Source: Chitinilyticum aquatile DSM 21506
Lineage (GTDB): Bacteria > Pseudomonadota > Gammaproteobacteria > Burkholderiales > Chitinibacteraceae
Assembly: GCF_000430805.1 (NCBI RefSeq)
Contig: NZ_AUMS01000013.1
Span: 1 to 64,000, forward strand
Length of the DNA stretch: 64,000 nucleotides
Reading direction: 5' to 3'
This document shows positions 19,006-28,708 of this stretch, one piece after another. Position 1 is the stretch's first letter. The number at the start of each line of letters is the position of its first letter. Below the pieces are notes generated by a model that saw only the letters and a list, made by a program, of their open reading frames with translations, made no database searches and was not told the origin of the DNA. The position numbers and the translations under genes are program-made.

Positions 19006-19698
19006 ATGAACCAGACTAAGATAACAGTAAAAATCTACGAGCCGTTGCTCAAATCTTTTGATGAGCAGTTGAATAAATTATGTATCAAGCGCGATGCTTT
19101 TCTAAATAACATGATCAAGCAAGAGACCCCATATTTGGCACGAGAATTAAAGGGGTGTCGTCTTTCTTCAAATGCGCGCAGATATATATCGGGCTCATTG
19201 AAAAGATTGGGGACAAAGCAAGTCAATATTGTGGTCGACAAAGAAACAGCGGAGGCGCTCAATGCGGTTGTAGATGCGGAGAATATTGTTAGGGATGCAT
19301 TTATAAATCGTATGATTATATTTCTTCGTTCAGCTGATGCTTTTTTGGGTTATTTTGATTTGCCGAAATCGATCAAGTCCTCAGAGATTGGATGCGGCTA
19401 CGATCCGATGCCTGTTAGCCCAATGCAGGCAATGGAGGCTGTTTTTCGTGATCCGTTCTATTATCTTCGAGGAGCTGTTGAGGAGATGTATGGGTGTGGA
19501 CTATATTCTCTTGAAATGCCAGAAAAGTTTGTTGGTTTCGCGTGTTACTTAAGTGATGATAAGGTGCCAGGAACTAAAGACTATAACGAGCTTCAAGGAT
19601 TATTCGAATCGATGGTTGATGCTCTTGATTTTGCAGAAAAAGAGGCTTTTAGTGGTTGTTTTCCTTGTTTTGCTAAAGTTGGTGGGGGTGAAAAATGA
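19006..19698 (+). CDS. Unknown protein with two ribbon-helix-helix-like segments
   Basis: A 230-residue protein I cannot assign to a named family. Residues 3-38 (KITVKIYEPLLKSFDEQL) and 70-106 (KQVNIVVDKETAEALNAV) each look like a beta strand plus two helices ending in DAFxNxMI, so they may be tandem ribbon-helix-helix DNA-binding units on one chain. A 120-residue C-terminal region follows with several Cys and Tyr. The gene is AT-rich compared with its neighbours and overlaps the next gene by four bases. The arrangement resembles an antitoxin and toxin, but that is inference. Confidence 0.7.
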   Translation: MNQTKITVKIYEPLLKSFDEQLNKLCIKRDAFLNNMIKQETPYLARELKGCRLSSNARRYISGSLKRLGTKQVNIVVDKETAEALNAVVDAENIVRDAFINRMIIFLRSADAFLGYFDLPKSIKSSEIGCGYDPMPVSPMQAMEAVFRDPFYYLRGAVEEMYGCGLYSLEMPEKFVGFACYLSDDKVPGTKDYNELQGLFESMVDALDFAEKEAFSGCFPCFAKVGGGEK

Positions 19699-19973
19699 AA
19701 AGTGCCCATGCTGTAATTAGATCCCAGCAACGAGGAATTCCTCCATTGGTCTGTGATTGGCTGCTACAGTTCGGGGAGGAAGAGTTCGATGGCCGCGGTG
19801 GAATTAGACGTTTCTTTAGTCACCGCAGTATCCGTGAAATGCAGAGGTGCTTCGGGCGTCAGCCTGTCAGCAGAATGGCGGAGTTTCTCAATGTCTATCT
19901 TGTGGAGAGCGCATGTGATGGAGTAATTATCACGGTTGGGCATAACTATCGCCGAGCTGGTAGGGCCCACTGA
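19695..19973 (+). CDS. Small unknown protein, possible toxin partner
   Basis: A 92-residue basic protein beginning MKSAHAVIRSQQRGIPPLV and ending TVGHNYRRAGRAH. It resembles small uncharacterised proteobacterial proteins with the pattern QRGIPP, DWLLQFG, DGRGG, FFSHRS and TVGH, perhaps distantly related to DUF4258-like folds. I do not recognise a described function. ATGA overlap with the preceding ribbon-helix-helix-like gene makes a two-gene module likely. The conserved His and Arg residues would suit an RNase-like toxin, but nothing here proves it. Confidence 0.65.
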   Translation: MKSAHAVIRSQQRGIPPLVCDWLLQFGEEEFDGRGGIRRFFSHRSIREMQRCFGRQPVSRMAEFLNVYLVESACDGVIITVGHNYRRAGRAH

Positions 19974-20051
19974 GTGGGTTAAATGTGTTGGCTGAAGAAT
20001 TCGGTGAAAATGAATTCAGTTGGTTTTTTTGCATTTGCAGGCTGGATCTGC

Positions 20052-20648
20052 TCACACAGGGGTCAGGTGCTCGTTGAAAAAGTTAACGATAGCAACATAA
20101 CCACTTTCGATCGAATTTACATAAAATAGCAAATGAAGTGGATCGGCCATGTCTAGGGCATTTTTTTCAATGTAGTTGTCGCAATCCTCGAAGAAGCGCT
20201 GTGTTGGATATATGCCTTTTGGAAGATGGACTCGTTTTAGATCTTCAGATTCACGTCTCGTTCTATAAAAGTCTGTTGAATAATCAGTAACTCGCCCCCA
20301 AATTAACTTCCTTAGAAAATGCATTTCCATTTCTGGGAGGGGTTGACAAAAATTAGTTATAGCTTCTAATAGGCCATCGAATACGTCATTCAATATTTCT
20401 TCGTTTGATATGTATCGCATTCTAAGCTGGTCTAGCGCAGCGCCTGCCAGATAAGAAGCAATAAGAGTCCTCAAGAGGAAAACCTTTCGGTCATTAAGGA
20501 AAATTTGCTTTGAAGTTTCGTTCTTGGCTAGAGTTCGAAACGCTTCAATGACTGATGCAGATGGTTCGAAGCATGAATTCCAAGCTAGATGCCCGGCTTG
20601 CCGAGCAGAGACTGTTTGGCCATTTAAATAAAATAAATTTCTTGCCAT
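20052..20648 (-). CDS. Unknown AT-rich protein
   Basis: A 198-residue soluble, mostly helical protein (MARNLFYLNGQTVSARQAGH at the start) with no signal peptide, membrane segment or recognised motif. The start is chosen at ATG 20648; a run TGGAGAAATTA lies just upstream on the coding strand and can serve as ribosome-binding site, and an ATG four codons earlier is also possible. It is AT-rich like the two genes to its left and unlike phoH on its right, which suggests acquired DNA. Confidence 0.6.
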   Translation of the reverse strand: MARNLFYLNGQTVSARQAGHLAWNSCFEPSASVIEAFRTLAKNETSKQIFLNDRKVFLLRTLIASYLAGAALDQLRMRYISNEEILNDVFDGLLEAITNFCQPLPEMEMHFLRKLIWGRVTDYSTDFYRTRRESEDLKRVHLPKGIYPTQRFFEDCDNYIEKNALDMADPLHLLFYVNSIESGYVAIVNFFNEHLTPV

Positions 20649-20804
20649 TAATTTCTCCAAACATCAGTGCAATCCAAGCTCTTTATAGGACCAAGTAGCT
20701 AGGGCGATAGATTGATTAGCGCAGCAAAATTACGGGCATGTCAATTACGCCCTCACTGTTGTCGCTATCTTGCCACGCAGCCCCTGCATTTTGAGTAGTT
20801 TGCC

Positions 20805-21818
20805 TTATACCCTGGGTGTCTGATTCCGCTCTGCCTCCCGCTCGGCCTTGCGCTGGGCGCTGAGTTCTTCGCGTTCCTTGTGCTTCTTGTCGTAGGCGTC
20901 GATGATTTTCTGCACCAGCGGGTGGCGCACGACGTCTTCGCTGGTGAAGCGGTGCAGCATGATGCCGCGGATGTCCTGCAGCACTTCCTCGGCGTCGATC
21001 AGGCCTGATTTCATGTGCTTGGGCAGGTCGATCTGGGTCGGGTCGCCGGTGACGACGGCCTTGGAGCCGAAACCGATGCGGGTGAGGAACATCTTCATCT
21101 GTTCCGGCGTCGAGTTCTGCGATTCGTCGAGAATGACAAAGGAATGATTGAGCGTGCGCCCGCGCATGAAGGCGAGCGGGGCGATTTCGATCACGCCGCG
21201 CTCGAAGCAGCGCGTCACCTTGTCAAAGCCCATCAGGTCGTACAGCGCATCGTACAGCGGGCGCAGATAGGGGTCGACCTTCTGCGCCAGATCGCCGGGC
21301 AGGAAGCCCAGCTTTTCGCCGGCCTCGACCGCCGGGCGCACCAGTACGATACGCTTCACCGTATCGCGCTCCAGCGCATCAACAGCGCAGGCTACGGCCA
21401 GATACGTCTTGCCTGTTCCCGCTGGCCCGATGCCAAACGTAATGTCGTGCTCCATGATGGCCTTGATGTAGCCATTCTGGCGCGGTGTGCGCCCGCGCAG
21501 ATCCATGCGGCGGGTTTTCAGCTGCGGGGCGTCCGGGTCGGGCGGGCAGTCTTCCGGCGCGCGCGTCAGTTCGATGATGCCGAGCTGGATGTCGTCGATA
21601 TCGAGCGGGTCGGCGGCGCAGTTGTAGAAATATTCCAGCGCATCCAGCGCCACGCGGACCTGCCGCGTTTTACCCTGCACCTTGAAGTGCGCGTCGCGGC
21701 GCGAGATGTTCACGTCCAGCGCGGTTTCGATCTGCTTGAGGTTCTCGTCGAGCACGCCGCAGAGATTGGCGAGGCGGGTGTTGTCGACGGGAAGGAAGGA
21801 AATGGTATCGGTCTGCAC
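20805..21818 (-). CDS. PhoH family protein (PhoL-type ATPase)
   Basis: A 337-residue cytoplasmic ATPase of the PhoH/PhoL family, linked to RNA metabolism and usually found near ybeY and lnt; those neighbours are absent here. An N-terminal KH-like region (1-110) precedes the NTPase domain, with Walker [12 protein letters not shown] (about 137-147) and Walker [10 protein letters not shown] (about 229-237). The C-terminal tail is highly charged. Starts at [13 protein letters not shown]. Confidence 0.9.
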   Translation of the reverse strand: MQTDTISFLPVDNTRLANLCGVLDENLKQIETALDVNISRRDAHFKVQGKTRQVRVALDALEYFYNCAADPLDIDDIQLGIIELTRAPEDCPPDPDAPQLKTRRMDLRGRTPRQNGYIKAIMEHDITFGIGPAGTGKTYLAVACAVDALERDTVKRIVLVRPAVEAGEKLGFLPGDLAQKVDPYLRPLYDALYDLMGFDKVTRCFERGVIEIAPLAFMRGRTLNHSFVILDESQNSTPEQMKMFLTRIGFGSKAVVTGDPTQIDLPKHMKSGLIDAEEVLQDIRGIMLHRFTSEDVVRHPLVQKIIDAYDKKHKEREELSAQRKAEREAERNQTPRV

Positions 21819-21911
21819 GAAGCGGCCTGCCTGTGAAGGAGGAGATTGCCCCGATTATCGCAGAAAGCGGACGGTGGCGATGCCGCCACCGTCATCCATT
21901 CTCCAACGGGC

Positions 21912-24797
21912 CTAGCCGATTGCCGCCGCCGCGTATTGCCGGATCTGCCGCAGGATGCTCTCATCCCCGATCCGGTCATCGTCCAGCAGCATGACAATCT
22001 TGCTGATGATCTCGGCCGTGCGGATGTCGCTGTCTTCAAACGGCAGGCGCAGCTTGCCCTGTGCCTGCGACCAGTCCGGAATCACGCACAGGTAGGCGCC
22101 CGGCTCGATGTGGATGTGCGCGCTGGCGAGGTTGACGCGGTAATTCGCCAGCCGCCCGGTGACATGGGCGTGGCGCTCGTCGAGGCGCAGGCGTTCGCCA
22201 CCCAGTGCGGGCGCCAGCGCCTGCAGCAGTGCATGACGGGCGGCGAGCGTTTCGCCGGAGGTAAATTCCCCGGTGTCGTTGACAAGCGAACGGGCGATCA
22301 TCAGGTCGAGGTCGCGCATGGCTTCGCTGAACAGGATGGGCGGTACGCTGGCTAGCGGCACATCCTGACTGTCCCGGCGGAAGGTGACGCCGGTGGTCTG
22401 CAGCGTATCGACTTCGGTGAAAAAGTGCGCGTGGAAGTCGAAATCGATGTGGGCGCTGTAACCTTCGCCGAGCGGGCGATGATGTTCGGCGTTGCCGCTG
22501 TAGCCGCTTGGCCGCCAGCCGCGCTGGCGAAAAATGCCGGCGGCGATGCGGGTCTTGACCCAGCGGTGCGCGTAGCGTTGCGAGACAGTACCGGATTCCA
22601 GCTCGGCGGGCGTGGGGACGTACAGTGCGCGGAAAATCTGCTGGATCGGTTGCAGCAGTTGCAGCGCAACGGCGTGCTGCTGCCATGCGGCCAGTGTACC
22701 GTTACTCATCCAGTCCAGCGGGTGAGCCAGACGTAGGCTGCCTTCGATGTCGTGGAAGTCGTCCAGCCCCGAAAGCTGGCCGAGCTGATACAGGCCGCAG
22801 TGGCCCGCATCGTACACCCACACCAGCTTGCTGATCAGGTCATAGAGCACCGGATGTGCGCGGGCGGCGTCGAGTTGTTCCCCGCTGAAACGGGTCTGGC
22901 GCACCAGATGGTCGTCCAGCACTGCACGGAAGCGGCGGCGCTGTTCTTTCAGTGTGTCCCACGCGTCTTTCAGCGCCAGCCAGTCCGGGTCTTTCTTGAG
23001 GGCTGCAGGGGTTGAGGCCAAGCGCTTGCCCTTGGCATTGACGATGACAATGCCCGAATCGTCGCCGGCCAGTCTGATGTGCGCGTGATAGTCCCCGATG
23101 GCCTGCGGGGCAAAGAAGGGCTGCAGCGCCTCGCCCTGGCGGCTTTCCATTGCCCATTCCAGTGCTCCCAGGCTGCTGAAGCCCGCATTGGCGGCCAGGT
23201 TGGCCAGACCAATCTGCACCGCTTCGCGCTGGTTGGCGCAGCGCTCGGTGCCATACTGGCTGGCGAGCTGATGCAGCTCATTCAGTTGCAGGTAGCGTTG
23301 CTGGCAGAGGACTTCCTGCTGTTCGGCAGGCAAGGGGAGCAGGCCCAGTGACATGATTGCGAGATGGGCGTGCTTCTTGAGGGCCGATTTTTCGATCGCA
23401 GTGGAGTCATCACCACGCAGCGCGGCGGTCAACCCTGCCAGCTCTTTGGACAGCATTGCATTGCCAAGGAGCGCCCAGTCTTCCGATGGCAGGGCTTGCA
23501 GCGTTGAGCGCAGCACAGCCACGTCACCACGTGGCTCATCGGCTGGAGCATCGATCATCAGCTCACGGCATCGGCGGCTAATGTCCAGCAGCTGCGCTTT
23601 GCCCAGCGCGGGCAACAAGGCGCGCTGTGCGCCATCGCCACTCCAGCCCGCCTTCTCCAGCAGAAGGTGCAGCACCCGGGGCGGATAGGAGGCCAGCTCT
23701 GCAATCGCGGATGCTTCTTCGGCCTGGTCACGCGTCCAGCCCGGATCAAGCAGGTTATTGCGCGCAAAGGGGGCGAGGAGATTCTGCAGTTCTTCGGAGC
23801 CGAGCGTGGCATCGTGCAAGGCTGTTCCGAGTTGGCGCAGCACATGCAGATACGCCCGGTAACCGCAAATGCGGGTGGAGAGCTCGGGTTCGATCTCGTC
23901 GGAAAGCCAGTGCAGGCTCCGCGTTTGTGGATCGAGCAGCAGCAGTTCGAACAGTGTTTCGCGCAGCGGCAGCATGGCGGGCGGCCAGTCATCCATCTGC
24001 CAGCTCAGCAGTTCATACGGCGCCGAATCGGGCCATTGCCGGCAGAATGTGCTGATTGCGCCGACCTCTGCTCCATTGGCACGAACACCATCGATCAGCA
24101 GCCTGCGCTGGTGTTCGATCGCATGCAGTGAGCGTCCGGGCTGTACGGGCAGGCCGATACCCCCGCCTTGCGGTAGCCAGATGCCGTTGTCGTCAAAGTG
24201 CAGGACGCCGGATACGACTTGCCGGAATAGCGCCAGGCGGTTGTCAGAAGAGTTCGGCGGCGTTTCGTCGTAGTAGCCCATCCGGTTGGTTGGCAAGCCT
24301 GCCAGGGTGCAGGCGAAAAGTTGCTCGAACAAGTCGGGTGTGGCCGGGTAGTCATAGAGCTCGGGCGTGCTGAGCAGATTCCGGCTCAGCCGTTGCTGCA
24401 TTTCCAGCAGCACGCCCATGCGGTCAAGGCGGGTTTCTTCGTAGCCGTGTGATGAATCGCCGGCATTGGCGAAGGCAGGATGGTTTGCCCGCAAGGCGCA
24501 GAATCCGGAAACGACAGACCACAGCCACTGCCTTGTGCCATCCTGCCCCAGGCAGTCTTCCACGGCTCGCCACCAGGCGCAGCGCAAGGCGCGATGGGTT
24601 TCGTCATCATATTCAAGCTCGATGAGTTGATCGAGCACATCGGCCCACAGGCGAAATTCGGCGCGCAGCTCGGGGTGGGCGGCACGGTAGTCGGCAAAGC
24701 GGCGGTCCAGATCGAGCACGCTTGCGGTGAGTTCGGCAACCTGTGGCCAGTGTGCATGCAAAAAGGGATAGGCAATGGGTGTGATCATTTCAGCCAC
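21912..24797 (-). CDS. DUF4132 domain-containing large protein
   Basis: A 961-residue cytoplasmic protein. The C-terminal third carries the DUF4132-type region (FRQRGWRPSGYSG, then EGYSAHIDFDFHAHFF, about 780-820). A conserved terminal domain follows with GRLANYRVNLAS and LPFEDSDIRTAEIISKI, ending ILRQI. The N-terminal 600 residues are helical with no motif I recognise. Proteins of this kind are often linked with MolR/WGR proteins, but the function is unknown. The preceding gene overlaps it by eight bases, so the two are made together. Confidence 0.85.
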   Translation of the reverse strand: MAEMITPIAYPFLHAHWPQVAELTASVLDLDRRFADYRAAHPELRAEFRLWADVLDQLIELEYDDETHRALRCAWWRAVEDCLGQDGTRQWLWSVVSGFCALRANHPAFANAGDSSHGYEETRLDRMGVLLEMQQRLSRNLLSTPELYDYPATPDLFEQLFACTLAGLPTNRMGYYDETPPNSSDNRLALFRQVVSGVLHFDDNGIWLPQGGGIGLPVQPGRSLHAIEHQRRLLIDGVRANGAEVGAISTFCRQWPDSAPYELLSWQMDDWPPAMLPLRETLFELLLLDPQTRSLHWLSDEIEPELSTRICGYRAYLHVLRQLGTALHDATLGSEELQNLLAPFARNNLLDPGWTRDQAEEASAIAELASYPPRVLHLLLEKAGWSGDGAQRALLPALGKAQLLDISRRCRELMIDAPADEPRGDVAVLRSTLQALPSEDWALLGNAMLSKELAGLTAALRGDDSTAIEKSALKKHAHLAIMSLGLLPLPAEQQEVLCQQRYLQLNELHQLASQYGTERCANQREAVQIGLANLAANAGFSSLGALEWAMESRQGEALQPFFAPQAIGDYHAHIRLAGDDSGIVIVNAKGKRLASTPAALKKDPDWLALKDAWDTLKEQRRRFRAVLDDHLVRQTRFSGEQLDAARAHPVLYDLISKLVWVYDAGHCGLYQLGQLSGLDDFHDIEGSLRLAHPLDWMSNGTLAAWQQHAVALQLLQPIQQIFRALYVPTPAELESGTVSQRYAHRWVKTRIAAGIFRQRGWRPSGYSGNAEHHRPLGEGYSAHIDFDFHAHFFTEVDTLQTTGVTFRRDSQDVPLASVPPILFSEAMRDLDLMIARSLVNDTGEFTSGETLAARHALLQALAPALGGERLRLDERHAHVTGRLANYRVNLASAHIHIEPGAYLCVIPDWSQAQGKLRLPFEDSDIRTAEIISKIVMLLDDDRIGDESILRQIRQYAAAAIG

Positions 24798-25224
24798 CTT
24801 GCAGGGGAATCAGCCGCACGAAGCGGATTGGCTGGTGCGGGGTAAGGGTGATGATGTCGTCTTCCGCGCGGATTTGCCGCTCGCCCACCAGCAGCAGAAA
24901 ACGGCGGCGGCGAAAGGCCTCCAGCGCGATGGCTGTTTCCAGGTCGGGAGCGGGGGCGGCGAGATCTGCCGTGGCCTGCAGGGCAACACGGCCATGCGGC
25001 TGCATGCGGGCGATGTCGGCGTCGCTGAGGTACTGGCGAGCAATGCGCTGCTGTGCCTGGGCCGCATCAAGTTTTTCCCGCTCGGTCAGGATGCGGCATT
25101 GCTCGAGCACGGTCAGGTGGATCAGTTCGTCGGCACGGATGCTGCCGTGCAGCCAGGGCAGCTGCAGCCGGCTCTCCGGCTGGCTGGGCAGGGTAGACTG
25201 GATGTCCAGCTCGATGAGCGGCAT
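24790..25224 (-). CDS. Unknown small protein coupled to the DUF4132 gene
   Basis: A 144-residue protein with no signal peptide or membrane segment and no family I recognise. It is rich in charged helix (about 30-75) and ends in a short beta-rich stretch. It starts at MPLIELDIQSTLP and its end overlaps the DUF4132 start by eight bases, which suggests a partner protein rather than a chance neighbour. Confidence 0.7.
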   Translation of the reverse strand: MPLIELDIQSTLPSQPESRLQLPWLHGSIRADELIHLTVLEQCRILTEREKLDAAQAQQRIARQYLSDADIARMQPHGRVALQATADLAAPAPDLETAIALEAFRRRRFLLLVGERQIRAEDDIITLTPHQPIRFVRLIPLQGG

Positions 25225-25287
25225 GACATGCTCCGGAACAGGGGCGCTCAGTCTAGCATTGTCAAAGCTGCGTCAGACATGGGGAAG

Positions 25288-26589
25288 CTAACGGCCTGTG
25301 GTCGGCGTAACAGTGCTGGCAGCCAGTCGCTGGCGGCTGCGGGCAAGGGCTCCCTGATCCAGCGTGCCATTTGCCTGGGCTGCGAGCAGTGCATCAAGCA
25401 CCGGGTACAGCAGCGCCGGGTCCCAGGCGACCAGCAGCCAGTCGACGCCGGCATTCAGCGCCCGAACGCTGCCAGCCTCGATGCCACCGGGCTGCTCGCG
25501 CGCTCCGGCCATGCTCAGATCATCGGTGATCAGCAGGCCCTGATAAGCCCAGTCCTGCCGGATCAGTTTGCCGATCACGGCCGGCGAGGCGGATGCGGGA
25601 AGTTCGGCATCCAGCGCCGCTAGTCGCGCATGTGCCAGCATGGTCACTGAATCGGCTTGCATCAGTGTGCGGAAGGGCTGCAGATCGCTGGCCTGTAGTT
25701 CGGGCAGCGGCGTGGTGATGCTGGCGCTGTCCGAGTGCGTGTCTTCGAAGACGCGGCCAAGGCCGGGGAAATGCTTGAGGGTGCACTGCACGCCATTTTG
25801 CTGCAGGCCGTGGCAATACGCGGCGGCAGCGCTGCTGACTGCTGCCGGCGTGCTGGCCAGTGCGCGCTGGCTGATTTTCGAGTAGCGGTCATCCGGATTG
25901 CGGATGCCGTGATCCAGATCGACGACCGGCGCGAAGTTGAGCGTAATGCCCAGCTCTGCGAGGCCTTTGCCTTGTTGTTGACCGTATTGCTCTGCAGCCT
26001 TTTCCTTATAAGGGCTACCAGCCAATACCTTGCCAAGTGCCGGCTGGAAATCCAGCGGTGGCGACAGCCGCGACACCAGCCCGCCTTCCTGATCGGTGGC
26101 AATCACCAGCGGCGGCAGGCCGCGCTCGCGGCGCAGCGCCTGCCAGCCGGCGATCAGCGTGCGGATATCTGCAGCATCCATGCCCTCGACATTGCGGCGG
26201 GTGATGAAGACCCCGCCGATCAGTCCGCGTGCGATCAGCTCGCGCAGTTCGGCTTCGTCGGTGTAGCCGGCGATGAGGTGGGCGCCGATTGCCTGTGCTA
26301 CGGCCGGGTCGGCGTTCATGATCTGGTGGCGGGCGAGGCTGTGCCGGATTTGCCACCAGCCCGTGAGACTGAGCGCGCAGGCGGCCAGCAGACAGGTGAT
26401 GGCCCAGCCGGGCAGACGCCGCCGCCACGCAGCCAGTGCCAGCAAGGCGGCGCCAGCCAGCAGCAGTGGAATGCCGGCCGGCCGCCAGGCGACCAGCCCC
26501 GGCTGATCCCATAGCAGGGAAAGGCCGGCCAGGGCGGCAGCCAGCAGCAGGGAAGTCAGGGCGGCAAGAAGACGAAGCGTGCGGTGCAT
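25288..26589 (-). CDS. Membrane-anchored glycoside hydrolase family 3 enzyme (NagZ-like)
   Basis: A 433-residue protein with three N-terminal hydrophobic segments (about 7-25, 38-55 and 62-78) before a GH3 barrel. NagZ-type signatures are present: KHFPGLG (272-278) with D283-T-H285 as the catalytic dyad, and the nucleophile in LLITDDLSM (352-360). Family members remove beta-linked N-acetylglucosamine from muropeptides during cell-wall recycling. Standard NagZ is a 340-residue cytosolic enzyme, so the membrane anchor points to a periplasm-facing relative. AmpD, another recycling enzyme, lies at 45874. Confidence 0.85.
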   Translation of the reverse strand: MHRTLRLLAALTSLLLAAALAGLSLLWDQPGLVAWRPAGIPLLLAGAALLALAAWRRRLPGWAITCLLAACALSLTGWWQIRHSLARHQIMNADPAVAQAIGAHLIAGYTDEAELRELIARGLIGGVFITRRNVEGMDAADIRTLIAGWQALRRERGLPPLVIATDQEGGLVSRLSPPLDFQPALGKVLAGSPYKEKAAEQYGQQQGKGLAELGITLNFAPVVDLDHGIRNPDDRYSKISQRALASTPAAVSSAAAAYCHGLQQNGVQCTLKHFPGLGRVFEDTHSDSASITTPLPELQASDLQPFRTLMQADSVTMLAHARLAALDAELPASASPAVIGKLIRQDWAYQGLLITDDLSMAGAREQPGGIEAGSVRALNAGVDWLLVAWDPALLYPVLDALLAAQANGTLDQGALARSRQRLAASTVTPTTGR

Positions 26590-26591
26590 GT

Positions 26592-26616
26592 AAAAAGGCC
26601 GGCATGCAGCCGGCCT
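26592..26616 (-). terminator. Terminator of the UPF0149 gene
   Basis: On the minus strand AGGCCGGC and GCCGGCCT form a perfect 8-bp stem with a 5-base loop, followed by TTTTT. Confidence 0.85.
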
Positions 26617-26628
26617 GTGGCGGGTGGA

Positions 26629-27258
26629 TTAGCGGCGGCGGCCGGGCGCGCGCGTTGCGACCGGCGGGATCTGGTCGATCCACCAGAAGCGGATTGCCGG
26701 GATGGCTTCCGGCAGCAGTTGCGCTACTTCGTGCTCGAAGCGGGCGAGGTCTTCTTCTTCCTCGCTCATTTCTTCACGGGCTTCGTCGTCGGCGCAATCG
26801 AATATCGGGCCGAGCAACTGGGCGAGTTCTTCATCATCCAGCGCATCCTGCCAGGCATCGCCTGCCAGGCCGACGCCCAGCGTGAAGCCATAGCACCACG
26901 GGCGCGAGATATCGAGCTCGCGCTCTTCATCCAGATACAGCATCGGCTCGAACGCTTCGTCACCGGCCAGCTCATCCGCCAGCTGGTTGTAAAGCCGCAG
27001 GATCAGGTCTTCGATTTCCTGCTGCTGGGCGGCGCTGGCATAGGTCGGGCGCTCGCCCGCATCACCCCATACCTGTGGCAGCCACACGTCGGCATCCGGG
27101 CTTTTCGGGTAGAGGAGCAGGGCGGTCAGAAAGCCATGCAGCATGGAAATGTCCATGCTTTCCTCCGGTGCGGCGTCGGATTCGAGGAAATCGGCCAGCG
27201 TATCGAGTTCGGCGTCGCTGAGCGGCGCGAGGGTGGCGGAAGAAAAGCCTTTGGCCAT
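26629..27258 (-). CDS. UPF0149 (YecA-like) family protein
   Basis: A 209-residue acidic protein. Residues 5-175 match the YecA/UPF0149 helical domain: LSDAELDTLADFLES at the start, SMLHGFLTALL (about 38-48), and the central RPWCYGFTLGVGL. It lacks the C-terminal SEC-C zinc motif seen in some relatives. Function is unknown. A terminator follows and miaB lies upstream. Confidence 0.88.
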   Translation of the reverse strand: MAKGFSSATLAPLSDAELDTLADFLESDAAPEESMDISMLHGFLTALLLYPKSPDADVWLPQVWGDAGERPTYASAAQQQEIEDLILRLYNQLADELAGDEAFEPMLYLDEERELDISRPWCYGFTLGVGLAGDAWQDALDDEELAQLLGPIFDCADDEAREEMSEEEEDLARFEHEVAQLLPEAIPAIRFWWIDQIPPVATRAPGRRR

Positions 27259-27314
27259 GATGAACTCCTGGTGGCGGGTTTGGCGCGGCAGACCATCTGC
27301 TGCGCCGGGGTGGA

Positions 27315-28661
27315 TCAGATTTCGCGGGTGACGATTTCGCCGCGCAGGCTGTGGGTCAGCGCGCTGGTGATGTGCAGATCGGCAAAATGGCCGATCAGCC
27401 GCACATTGCCGGCAAAGTTGACGATGCGGTTGTTGTCGGTACGCCCGGCCAGCTCCGCCGGGTTCTTCTTCGAGCGGCCTTCGACCAGCACGCGCTGCAC
27501 GGTGCCGACCATGCTCTGGTTCACTTCGTTGGCGAATTCATCGATGCGCTTCTGCAGGCGTGCCAGACGGGCGGATTTCACTTCCGCCGGTACATCGTCC
27601 TTCAGATCGGCGGCCGGCGTGCCGGGGCGCTCGCTGTAGATGAAGCTGAAGCTGGCGTCGAATTTCACGTCGTCGATCAGCTTCATGGTCTTTTCGAAAT
27701 CGTCGTCGGTCTCGCCGGGGAAGCCCACAATGAAGTCGGAAGACAGGCAGATGTCCGGACGCGCCTCGCGCAGCTTGCGCACCAGCGATTTGAATTCCAG
27801 CGTGGTGTAGCCGCGCTTCATGTTCACCAATACGCGATCCGACCCGGCCTGTACCGGCAGGTGCAGGTGCGACACCAGCTTCGGCAGCTTTTTGTAGCAG
27901 TCGATGATGCGCTGGGTCATTTCCTTGGGGTGGCTGGTGGTGTAGCGGATACGCTCGATGCCCGGAATCTCGTGCACGTATTCCAGCAGCATGGCGAAAT
28001 CGGCGATGTCGTCATCCTCGCCATCCTTGGCGATCTTGCCGCGATAGGCGTTGACGTTCTGGCCCAGCAGCGTCACTTCCTTCACGCCTTGCTGCGCCAG
28101 GCCGGCGATTTCCACCAGCACGTCGTCCAGCGGCCGCGAGACTTCCTGGCCGCGGGTGTAGGGCACGATGCAGAACGAGCAGAACTTGGAACAGCCTTCC
28201 ATCACCGACACAAAGGCGGTAGCGCCTTCGACCTTGGCTGGCGGCAGGTGGTCGAATTTCTCGATTTCCGGGAAGGTGATGTCGACCTGCGACTGGCCGG
28301 TTTCACGCTTGACCTTGATCAGCTCCGGCAGGCGGTGCAGCGTCTGCGGGCCGAACACCACATCGACGTACGGCGCGCGCTTGATGATGGTTTCGCCTTC
28401 CTGGCTGGCGACACAGCCACCCACGCCGATCACCAGATTCGGGTTGGCGACCTTCAGTTCGCGCACGCGGCCGAGATCCGAGAACACCTTTTCCTGCGCC
28501 TTTTCGCGCACGCTACAGGTGTTGAACAGGATGACGTCGGCTTCTTCCGGGTTGTCGGTTTTTTCCAGGCCGTCGGAGACGCCCAGCACGTCGGCCATCT
28601 TGTCCGAGTCATACTCGTTCATCTGGCAGCCGTAGGTCTTGATATAAACTTTCTTGCTCAT
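27315..28661 (-). CDS. miaB: tRNA-2-methylthio-N6-dimethylallyladenosine synthase
   Basis: A radical-SAM enzyme that adds a methylthio group to i6A37 of tRNAs reading UNN codons. The 448-residue protein starts [19 protein letters not shown]. The N-terminal cluster cysteines include YGCQ, NTCSV and GGCVA. The radical-SAM motif is [10 protein letters not shown] (about 149-158), and a TRAM domain lies near 375-440. An upstream in-frame ATG at 28694 gives a non-conserved extension and was rejected. Confidence 0.95.
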   Translation of the reverse strand: MSKKVYIKTYGCQMNEYDSDKMADVLGVSDGLEKTDNPEEADVILFNTCSVREKAQEKVFSDLGRVRELKVANPNLVIGVGGCVASQEGETIIKRAPYVDVVFGPQTLHRLPELIKVKRETGQSQVDITFPEIEKFDHLPPAKVEGATAFVSVMEGCSKFCSFCIVPYTRGQEVSRPLDDVLVEIAGLAQQGVKEVTLLGQNVNAYRGKIAKDGEDDDIADFAMLLEYVHEIPGIERIRYTTSHPKEMTQRIIDCYKKLPKLVSHLHLPVQAGSDRVLVNMKRGYTTLEFKSLVRKLREARPDICLSSDFIVGFPGETDDDFEKTMKLIDDVKFDASFSFIYSERPGTPAADLKDDVPAEVKSARLARLQKRIDEFANEVNQSMVGTVQRVLVEGRSKKNPAELAGRTDNNRIVNFAGNVRLIGHFADLHITSALTHSLRGEIVTREI

Positions 28662-28708
28662 TGTTGCGTCATTATTGTGGGTATGTGCCCACACCTTATG
28701 TAAATCGT

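Noticed and set aside
28676-28708. GTGGGTATGTGCCCAC near the miaB start as another palindromic element
   Set aside because: It lacks the GGCGATATACCC arm and the length of the family; only a short chance-level hairpin.
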